Below are positions 7,807-13,431 of a DNA stretch of 13,431 nucleotides, piece by piece (the stretch's first letter is position 1; the number at the start of each line of letters is the position of its first letter). The notes under the pieces are model-generated. The model was not told the origin of the DNA, did no database searches, and saw nothing but the letters and a program-made list of their open reading frames with translations. The DNA is from CAZWFW01 sp964633445 (lineage in GTDB: Archaea > Undinarchaeota > CAZWFW01): contig CAZWFW010000037.1 of the NCBI GenBank assembly GCA_964633445.1, forward strand, positions 1 to 13,431. Direction: 5' to 3'. Position numbers and translations under genes: made by a program.

Positions 7807-9608
7807 TCTATTTCACTCAAAATCAATTTTGGATATACACATGCAGATTTTAGCTCATCAAGCAAGAGTTTAAAGGCATAGGCCATCTCAACAAAGTGAA
7901 CATCGGCTTTATCACCACAGAGTGGGCAGATAGCTACATCCCTTCTCTTATCATATATAGCTACCATACCACAGTTTGCGCATACAGGTACAGTCGTTTT
8001 ATCAGATTCCTCCAACAACCTTTCTTTAAGCAATAAGGCAGCGCCGTGTCCTACAAAGCAATCTTTTTCCATCTCACCAAGCCTCAATCCGCCCTCTCTT
8101 GCCTTACCCTCCGTAGGTTGTCTTGTCAACACCTGAATAGGACCTCTTGATCTTGCCCTAATCTTGTCTGAAACAATATGCTTAAGCTTCTCATAGTAGC
8201 AGATTCCTATAAAAATTTCTACCTCATACATTCTGCCGGTTCTTCCATCGATCATAACTTCTTTACCGTTACTCTTAAATCCAAGATCCTTAAGTAACTT
8301 TCTTAAATCTCCCTCTTTCTTACCGCCAAATGGTGTAGCATCTATAAATTTACCTTGCAACGCTGCAACTTTACCTGCAAGCATCTCAATTAGATGGGCA
8401 ATCGTCATTCTGCTCGGTATGGCGTGAGGATTTATGATTATGTCAGGAACTATACCTGAAACTGTAAAAGGCATATCCTCCTCAGGCACTATTAGGCCAA
8501 TAACACCTTTTTGTCCATGCCTACTTGCAAATTTATCACCAAGCTCAGGAACTTTTGAGGATCTTACTTTAACTTTAACAAGCCTATCCCCCTCAAGATT
8601 TTGGGAAATCATAACGGTATCAACAATACCCTCCTCCCCAGGCTTTATAGCTTCAGAACTCTCCCTTCTTTTCTCAGCAATCGTTAGCTCCTCAATAGCT
8701 TCAAGAAATCTTGGTGGAGATGTTTTACCTATAACAACATCGCCAGTTTCAACTTCAAACTCCACTTCCGCTAAACCATCCTCCCCCAAAGCCCTATAAG
8801 CCTTTTCAGACCTATAACCCCTCACATCCTTCTCTGGTATGCAAACTTTGTCTTGCTGACCACCTGGATATCTTATCTCCTCAGTCTTATAGCATCTAAA
8901 TGACGTACTTCTACCAGCACCACGCTCTATGCTTGCTTTATTAAATATTAGAGCATCCTCCATGTTATACCCCTCATAACTAAGCACAGCAATAACCAAA
9001 TTTTGGCCTGCTGGTCTATTAGAATAGTTAGCAACCTCAACGCCTTTAGTTTTGATCAAAGGAACTTGAGGATAATGCAGAATATGGCGTTGGGTATCCA
9101 TTCTTATCAGATAATTGCTAGCGTACAAACCAATAGCCTGTTTTGTCATATTTGCACCAATGCTTACTCTCGATGCCTGATTATGTTGCAGGTAAGGAAC
9201 TAAATTTGCGCAAATCCCAAATATTGTGCAGGGATCAATTTCTAGATGAGTATGTTCCTCGGTAACATCTTCAGGCCTCATAGCAATATACGCATTTTCC
9301 TCTTCCTCAGCATCCAAATATTCAATAATTCCCTGATTTATAAGATCACTCCACTTCAATTCGTTGCTCTTAAGCAATGCCAAATGCTCAACCGTTAACT
9401 TTGGTTTTCCATTCTCAACAATAATTAACGGCCTTATAACTCTACCAGCATCGGTATTTACATGAATTTCATCAGTATCCTTGTAGTATGCGATAGTTAC
9501 TTGATAATCTATCTCTCCCCTCCTTCTCAACTCCCTGAACTCTTTTACCAACTCCTCAGGATTACTGCAGGTCCCTATCAGCTTGCCATTAAGATATACA
9601 TACGTCAT
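7803..9608 (-). CDS. rpoB1: DNA-directed RNA polymerase subunit B' (Rpo2C)
   Basis: A 601-residue C-terminal half of the second-largest subunit. It carries the hybrid-binding domain with YEGYNMEDALIFNK (211-224), the conserved EIDPCTIFG (123-131), the lysine-rich catalytic-centre motif GDKFASRHGQKG (357-368), and the C-terminal clamp motif LTRQPTEGKAREGGLRLGEM. The zinc ligands are C543, C546, C561 and C564. The start ATG overlaps the rpoB2 stop by four bases. The split point matches the known B''/B' break, just after the ETPEG motif in B''. Confidence 0.97.
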   Translation of the reverse strand: MTYVYLNGKLIGTCSNPEELVKEFRELRRRGEIDYQVTIAYYKDTDEIHVNTDAGRVIRPLIIVENGKPKLTVEHLALLKSNELKWSDLINQGIIEYLDAEEEENAYIAMRPEDVTEEHTHLEIDPCTIFGICANLVPYLQHNQASRVSIGANMTKQAIGLYASNYLIRMDTQRHILHYPQVPLIKTKGVEVANYSNRPAGQNLVIAVLSYEGYNMEDALIFNKASIERGAGRSTSFRCYKTEEIRYPGGQQDKVCIPEKDVRGYRSEKAYRALGEDGLAEVEFEVETGDVVIGKTSPPRFLEAIEELTIAEKRRESSEAIKPGEEGIVDTVMISQNLEGDRLVKVKVRSSKVPELGDKFASRHGQKGVIGLIVPEEDMPFTVSGIVPDIIINPHAIPSRMTIAHLIEMLAGKVAALQGKFIDATPFGGKKEGDLRKLLKDLGFKSNGKEVMIDGRTGRMYEVEIFIGICYYEKLKHIVSDKIRARSRGPIQVLTRQPTEGKAREGGLRLGEMEKDCFVGHGAALLLKERLLEESDKTTVPVCANCGMVAIYDKRRDVAICPLCGDKADVHFVEMAYAFKLLLDELKSACVYPKLILSEIE

Positions 9609-11077
9609 TTTTGCAATGGTTTTACACCTAACTTAAATAAAATATTTTGCACATACCTCTCGTTGACACCTGTTGTAACCTCAGCCAAAATTGATAAATT
9701 CTTTATCAAACCTATATTTGAACCCTCAGGCGTTTCATTTGGGCAAAGCTTCCCAAAATGTGTAGCATGCAAATCCCTGGCCTCAAAATGCGGCTGAGTT
9801 TTGCTTAATAAAGATCTTACCCTCCTTAAATGGCTTAAAAAGCTCATTATGTTTTGCCTATCTAAGTGCTGGCTTATTCCTTGCCTTCCTCCAACCCATT
9901 CACCAGTAGCCATTGCATGTTCTATACGCTCAGTTAAGAAGCTTGATCTTATCGCAGTTCTTAACCCTATTTCCCTTTCACGTCTGCTAACTTTCTCAAA
10001 GAAATATACAGTATTAGCAACTAATCCTCTAAAAGCTACCCTAAATAAATCCTCAAGCAAATCGCCAGCAAGCCTTAAACGTTTGTTTGCATAATGATCC
10101 TTATCATCTGGCGAAATTTTTCCTTGCACTAATTTTATAACCTTTTCAGCCATTCTCCCTAAGAAATAAGCTTTAGCAATTCTATCCCCTGGTGTTGCGC
10201 CCATATGTGGCAACAGTGCATTATCAAGCAATTGTTCAGCTCTAGCAATTCTTTGATCCTTTGGCTGACCTATTGCAACTCTTCTACCAATATAATCTAT
10301 TGCCTCAATTCTATCCTCAATTTCGGCAAATTCCTCAAGTTGTAAGTATAACTCAGCCTGTATTTCAAGATCCTGAGAAACTGCGTTAACAATATCAACA
10401 TCTTTCTCCAAACCTAAGGCCTTCATTACAACAACAAAAGGTATCTCCTTTGTTAAAGGCGGGAAGTTAACAAATAACTCCCCTTCTCCCCTCCTTATTA
10501 CACTAACTGGTCTCCTATACCAACCTCTGGCTGAGAATACCTTAGCAACATAGCCAGTACCTGTCTTTGCTTCCTCAACCATAATTCTGTTGCTTGCTAA
10601 ATCCTCAACTAAAACTAAAACTCTTTCCGTACCATTAATTATAAAATATCCACCTGGATCATCAGGATCCTCACCAAGCTCTACAAGTCTTCTTCTTGGT
10701 AATTTATATAGATGGCAAACCTTTGATTTTACCATAATTGGCAATTTGCCTATTACAACCTCCTCATGTTCCTCCTCAATTTCACCCCTGCAAACAGAAA
10801 CTTCAAGATGTATTGGAGAAGCGTAGGTTATATCCCTGAGCCTTGCCTCCATAGGGTAAATCTCTCTTGTTTCGCCATCCGCTTCTCTAATACTTGGCTT
10901 ACCAAGCCAGATTCTACCAAATCTAAGCTCAATATCTAAAGGTTCTATTTTGACAGAACCAACTTCATTAACAATTTCCTGCAATTTCCTATCAACAAAT
11001 TGGTTAAAGGATTTTATATGATGATCCACTAAACTTCTCTCCTTAAAAAATGCATCAATCAATATCTTGTAATCCAT
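9605..11077 (-). CDS. rpoB2: DNA-directed RNA polymerase subunit B'' (Rpo2N)
   Basis: A 490-residue N-terminal half of the second-largest subunit (protrusion, lobe and fork). Landmarks: GGYFIINGTERVLVLVEDLA (142-161), DKDHYANKRLRLAGDLLEDL (326-345), ISQHLDRQNIMSFLSHLRRV (401-420), and HATHFGKLCPNETPEGSNIG (437-456) shortly before the end. It is the first gene of the operon. The start is fixed by GGAGGTG eleven bases upstream and by the family's usual N-terminus. rpoH, the usual upstream neighbour, is missing; insertion elements lie there instead. Confidence 0.97.
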   Translation of the reverse strand: MDYKILIDAFFKERSLVDHHIKSFNQFVDRKLQEIVNEVGSVKIEPLDIELRFGRIWLGKPSIREADGETREIYPMEARLRDITYASPIHLEVSVCRGEIEEEHEEVVIGKLPIMVKSKVCHLYKLPRRRLVELGEDPDDPGGYFIINGTERVLVLVEDLASNRIMVEEAKTGTGYVAKVFSARGWYRRPVSVIRRGEGELFVNFPPLTKEIPFVVVMKALGLEKDVDIVNAVSQDLEIQAELYLQLEEFAEIEDRIEAIDYIGRRVAIGQPKDQRIARAEQLLDNALLPHMGATPGDRIAKAYFLGRMAEKVIKLVQGKISPDDKDHYANKRLRLAGDLLEDLFRVAFRGLVANTVYFFEKVSRREREIGLRTAIRSSFLTERIEHAMATGEWVGGRQGISQHLDRQNIMSFLSHLRRVRSLLSKTQPHFEARDLHATHFGKLCPNETPEGSNIGLIKNLSILAEVTTGVNERYVQNILFKLGVKPLQK

Positions 11078-11088
11078 GTAGTTGCACC

Positions 11089-11095
11089 CACCTCC
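11089..11095 (-). promoter_or_regulatory. Ribosome binding site of rpoB2
   Basis: The minus strand reads GGAGGTG, eleven bases before the rpoB2 ATG, a near-perfect match to the 16S 3' tail. Confidence 0.7.
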
Positions 11096-11141
11096 TTTGT
11101 GATGGCAGATGAGTAGATGATAATGATAATTGCTAAAGAAG

Positions 11142-11150
11142 TATTTAAAT
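11142..11150 (-). promoter_or_regulatory. TATA box of the RNA polymerase/ribosomal protein operon
   Basis: The minus strand reads ATTTAAATA. A start about 26 bases downstream would fall near 11120, giving a leader of roughly 40 bases that includes the GGAGGTG ribosome site. This is the only clear promoter seen for the whole ten-gene run. Confidence 0.65.
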
Positions 11151-11160
11151 GTTTAATTTA

Positions 11161-11168
11161 CTTATAGG
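11161..11168. repeat. Target-site duplication of element D (copy at 11574-11581)
   Basis: CTTATAGG occurs at 11161-11168 and again at 11574-11581, at the two edges of element D. Eight bases is the usual IS6-family duplication. The repeat overlaps the ends of the inverted repeats by a base or so, so the exact element border is uncertain by one or two positions. Confidence 0.65.
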
Positions 11169-11573
11169 ATACTGTCCAAATAACAACCAAAATCAACTAG
11201 TTAACCATAAATAGCAGGGCGAGATTCTTAATTTTTGGATGTAGTAAAGCATGCTACAAGCCTCATTCACGCAAATCCCCTTCTATATAATATATGCAAG
11301 CAAGTACTTCAACTAACAAAGTGCCACTAGAAATAAAAATCTTGGCAATAATTGACTATGCAATTATATTTTCATCATGCAGAAAATACGCTAAAAAGTT
11401 AAGCATGATTTGCAAAGTTAGTAAATCATCAGTAAATTACTGGGTTAGAAAATTTGCTAAGCATTTAAGCTTTGCGAAGCAAGTAAAGGAATTTAAAAAA
11501 TTGCGGTGGACGAGACAAAAAGTAAGTTTGAGTTTTATTATGAATATTGAAGGTGAGTTGTTTGGACAGTATC
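11168..11573 (+). mobile_element. Internally deleted IS6-like element D
   Basis: A 406-bp element bounded by GATACTGTCCAAATAAC at 11168-11184 and its inverted copy at 11557-11573 (16 of 17 match). The end resembles the classic IS6-family terminus of the GGNACTGTTGCAAA type. A direct repeat, CTTATAGG, flanks it. It contains the N-terminal half of a transposase, which runs almost straight into the right terminus, so the DDE core is missing. It inserted at the junction between the rpo promoter region and element B. Its terminus differs from that of A, B and C, so it belongs to a different element group. Confidence 0.75.
11294..11550 (+). pseudogene. Transposase N-terminal fragment of element D
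   Basis: An ATG at 11294 opens a frame with an IS6-like helix-turn-helix: SMICKVSKSSVNYWVRKFAK. At a run of six A (11495-11500) the reading frame must shift by -1 to give KIAVDETKSK, the first catalytic Asp motif; it then reaches a stop at 11548-11550. The second Asp and the Glu of the DDE triad are absent. A TATA-like TATATAATATA lies just upstream (about 11283-11293). The apparent continuous 111-codon frame beyond the A-run reads out of frame and is not a real C-terminus. Confidence 0.7.
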
Positions 11574-11580
11574 CTTATAG

Positions 11581-11811
11581 GAGCCTGTCAACCTATTACC
11601 TCCTACATAAAACAGTTATACAATGCTGAAAACTCATGCGAAATTCATAACTACACTAAAACTTACCAAAAAAGCTTTTAGCACGAAAATAAGAAAAACT
11701 ATCTTTCACTTGCATTTTGATTATCTCTTTTGCCAAAATTATTGCAAATAAGAACTTAAATCAACTAGCTAACTATTACGCTAAGGCAGAGTTTATCAAT
11801 TGTTGATTATA
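11581..11811 (-). mobile_element. MITE-like derivative B of the element A family
   Basis: The left border GAGCCTGTCAACCTATTACC is identical over its first 14 bases to the terminus of element A. Reading inward on the minus strand, 11581-11690 aligns, with decay, to the last part of the element A transposase (the HANNLTGKFKAVYEF to LYNGL region). Around 11715 the minus strand reads ATGCAAG, preceded by TTTTGGCAAAA, matching the N-terminal start region of A. The element thus holds both ends of the IS with the middle removed. The right border is unclear, near 11805-11816, where AATCAAC may be a decayed terminus. No intact coding sequence remains. Confidence 0.65.
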
Positions 11812-13290
11812 CTAAGCAAACCACACCTTTGCTTGCTCAGTTTCTGCAAGAGGACCTTGAGGTATATCTGGCCCCTCCTCTTTAGGAATAACACAAACTT
11901 TATCTGTTAATACTAAGCCATAGTTCTCGTATAATGCTCCAATTTCATCTTGAGAAAGAGTCTTATTGAATAGTTTCACTTCATCTATGATAATTCCCTG
12001 AGCAAAATTACCATAACCACAACCGCAACCTCCATTAAAGTATATAAGTTTTATATTTGGAATATTTCCCGTGATATCTCCAACAACCTCACACTCCCTA
12101 TCTCTGCAAAGTAGAGAACTTGTTGACTTGCTTAATGCATAGAAATGCCAATCGGTATCATCTACATTAAATTTAGATAGCTTATAATTGGACCCACATA
12201 TACTATCACCGTAATCCGTTTGTCCCAAATTATCTTCAAGATCACCATTAGATGCGTCTTCAGCACACATAAAAGTACCACCAACATCTGACGTGTCAGG
12301 TAATTTAAACCAAAGCACATATGAAACACCTTTTCCAATTCCAGTTCCAAAGCTAGTACCTATCCATCCATGGCCATGGAACTTATAGGCATAACCATAT
12401 TTCCCTTCAACCCATTCACCAACATGAGGACCACTTACTACATAAATATTATGACCCTGTCCGGTGAGATCATATGAAACTGTACCAGAACCTTCATCGA
12501 AACTCCAAGCTGCAATTAATCCATCAATAACCTGTAAACATACTCTATTAGCATTGCTCAAACTACTCGCCTTCCCATTCCCATAATACATATAAATCCT
12601 TGCCCCGCTAGGCGCAAGCTTATTAAGCTTTACATAAATCAAAGCAAACTTCTGGCTTTCATTATAAACCGCAACGTAATAATCAAGCAAATTTCCAAGC
12701 TCATCAACAAACCTCAAATCCTGCAAATTATTTGATTTCTCAAAATCAAAATTGCTCTCATTCAAAACAACCTCAACAATTGCATTTTCAACTTCTTGCT
12801 TAGTGCCTTTAACATCAATAACACGCATATAATTCCAATTTGCAAAATTCATGTTCCAATTATCATTAAACATTGCAGTGAAAACTCTTGAAGCTTGAGC
12901 ATTGCTCCCAACAACCTTAATAGCAATGCTATCTCCAGGGCTTATACTTTCAAGCTTTAGATTCTCAAGCTTAATTTCCTTACTTTCCTTTGGTTTAATG
13001 CTTAAAACCTTATTCTCAGGAATGTTGCTAACATAAATTTTAACATTCGTTGCAGTTACAGTTCCTGTATTTCTTATTACTACATATATACCATCTGGTT
13101 TTACATACAATCCAGTAATTTCAAGATATGCTTGCCCCTTTGCCATCTCTCCAATAACACCACCAGTTTTTTCACCAACAACACCTGCCTGAGCTTTATA
13201 CCATTTGTAAATAGCAATACCAGCTATTGCAACAACTAAAATTAGTAGGACTACTGCGACCAGGGGAGAAATAGCCTTTCTGCTGAGCAT
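11812..13290 (-). CDS. Secreted pilin-signal protein with DUF2341 and LamG domains
   Basis: A 492-residue surface protein. The N-terminus, MLSRKAISPLVAVVLLILVV, is an archaeal type IV pilin (class III) signal: cleavage is expected after K5, leaving a hydrophobic helix (about 8-28). Residues 52-140 form a beta-rich domain typical of archaeal pilin-like proteins. Residues about 150-250 match DUF2341 (NWNYMRVIDV...DLRFVDELGNLLDYYVAVYN...IYMYYGNGKAS). Residues about 257-455 are a LamG/concanavalin-like jelly roll (GLIAAWSFDEGSGT...DWHFYALSKS...IIIDEVKLFNKTLS). Several cysteines (C342, C365, C395, C400, C422, C424) may pair outside the cell. It likely serves in adhesion or carbohydrate binding. 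The stop codon lies at the edge of element B, so the C-terminus may be altered. The start is fixed by TATA and AGGTGA motifs upstream. Confidence 0.85.
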   Translation of the reverse strand: MLSRKAISPLVAVVLLILVVAIAGIAIYKWYKAQAGVVGEKTGGVIGEMAKGQAYLEITGLYVKPDGIYVVIRNTGTVTATNVKIYVSNIPENKVLSIKPKESKEIKLENLKLESISPGDSIAIKVVGSNAQASRVFTAMFNDNWNMNFANWNYMRVIDVKGTKQEVENAIVEVVLNESNFDFEKSNNLQDLRFVDELGNLLDYYVAVYNESQKFALIYVKLNKLAPSGARIYMYYGNGKASSLSNANRVCLQVIDGLIAAWSFDEGSGTVSYDLTGQGHNIYVVSGPHVGEWVEGKYGYAYKFHGHGWIGTSFGTGIGKGVSYVLWFKLPDTSDVGGTFMCAEDASNGDLEDNLGQTDYGDSICGSNYKLSKFNVDDTDWHFYALSKSTSSLLCRDRECEVVGDITGNIPNIKLIYFNGGCGCGYGNFAQGIIIDEVKLFNKTLSQDEIGALYENYGLVLTDKVCVIPKEEGPDIPQGPLAETEQAKVWFA

Positions 13291-13294
13291 GTCT

Positions 13295-13301
13295 TCACCT
13301 C
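13295..13301 (-). promoter_or_regulatory. Ribosome binding site of the pilin/LamG gene
   Basis: The minus strand reads GAGGTGA four bases before the ATG at 13290; spacing is short but usable, and it supports this start. Confidence 0.6.
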
Positions 13302-13346
13302 AAGTATCTTTTTAATTTACTACTAATAAAAGTTTTGAGATGAAGG

Positions 13347-13355
13347 TATTTAAAT
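13347..13355 (-). promoter_or_regulatory. TATA box of the pilin/LamG gene
   Basis: The minus strand reads ATTTAAATA, 56 bases before the ATG. A start near 13325 would give a leader of about 35 bases. The terminus of element C lies 16 bp upstream. Confidence 0.6.
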
Positions 13356-13371
13356 ATTTTACTTATTACTT

Positions 13372-13431
13372 GAGGTTGTCAACCTATCACCTCCTTGCAT
13401 AAAATAAGTTATATAAAGCTGCAAAACTCAA
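13372..13431 (-). mobile_element. Terminus of element C, same family as A and B (partial)
   Basis: The end GAGGTTGTCAACCTATCACC matches the termini at 109 and 11581 with a few changes, and the next 40 bases align with element B and with the transposase C-terminal end of A. The element runs off the window, so its size and state are unknown. Confidence 0.75.
13387..13431 (-). CDS. IS6-like transposase, C-terminal end (partial)
   Basis: The minus strand encodes LSFAALYNLFYARR followed by a stop at 13389-13387. It matches the LSFAALYNGLIGRW end of the transposase in element A. The frame is open to the window edge, so this copy may be intact, unlike A and B. Confidence 0.65.
   Translation of the reverse strand: MSFAALYNLFYARR

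Noticed and set aside
5224..9608. Splits B''/B' and A'/A'' as sequencing errors or broken genes
   Set aside because: Each break falls at the known archaeal split point, with an ATGA overlap and a proper start, so they are natural gene boundaries.
1196..10826. Plus-strand open frames across the operon (for example 4002-4523, 8434-8799, 9801-10094)
   Set aside because: They lie antisense to well-conserved polymerase and ribosomal genes and show no family motifs.
11294..11629. A 111-codon helix-turn-helix regulator gene
   Set aside because: The N-terminal part matches an IS6-like transposase and the catalytic DETK motif follows in the -1 frame, all within a pair of inverted repeats. The tail runs across the element end into element B.
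11187..11780. Shared AATCAACTAG(T/C)TAAC in elements D and B as a functional direct repeat
   Set aside because: The core AACTAGTT is palindromic and AT-rich; the two sites lie in opposite orientation relative to each transposase, so chance is likely.
12162..12350. Minus-strand 62-codon frame inside the surface-protein gene
   Set aside because: It is fully inside the LamG coding region in another frame, with no promoter or motif.
1..13431. CRISPR arrays, tRNA or rRNA genes
   Set aside because: No regularly spaced repeats, no cloverleaf-type sequences and no rRNA-like stretches were seen; the ATCACCTCCTT in element C resembles the 16S tail only over a few bases.

Overview
The window is archaeal DNA, AT-rich and compact. 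It carries archaeal RNA polymerase with both large subunits split (B''/B' and A'/A''), the archaeal set L30e, NusA-like KH protein, S12 and S7, TATA-type promoters, and a secreted protein with an archaeal type IV pilin signal. A split B subunit is best known from methanogens, Archaeoglobus and halophiles, but it is not confined to them, so I do not name a lineage.

Layout. Nearly every gene lies on the minus strand. From right to left: the terminus of an insertion sequence cut by the window edge (element C, from 13372); a pilin-signal/DUF2341/LamG surface protein (11812-13290); a 650-bp block of two insertion-sequence derivatives, B (11581 to about 11811) and D (about 11168-11573); the promoter of a long operon (TATA at 11142-11150); ten genes from 11077 down to 850; a broken IS6-like element A (109-787); and the first codons of another leftward gene (1-50).

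The operon reads rpoB2-rpoB1-rpoA1-rpoA2-rpl30e-nusA-rps12-rps7, then two extra genes: an OLD/AAA_21-type ATPase and a TOPRIM-like protein. Neighbouring genes overlap by 1 to 13 bases, so translation is probably coupled throughout. The ATPase/TOPRIM pair resembles the two-component nuclease modules seen in defence systems (OLD-, PARIS- or RloB-like) and sits where elongation-factor genes usually follow rps7. rpoH, usually upstream of rpoB, is absent here.

The most striking signal is in the non-coding DNA. Three elements share the terminus GAGCCTGTCAACCTA (with variants). Each ends 16, 17 and 16 bp upstream of an identical TATA box (ATTTAAATA on the minus strand) of a leftward gene; the 17-bp case is seen after removing a later insertion (D) that split the junction. 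This suggests an IS6-like family that inserts at a fixed distance upstream of archaeal core promoters. Elements B and D are internally deleted, MITE-like derivatives that keep recognisable ends.
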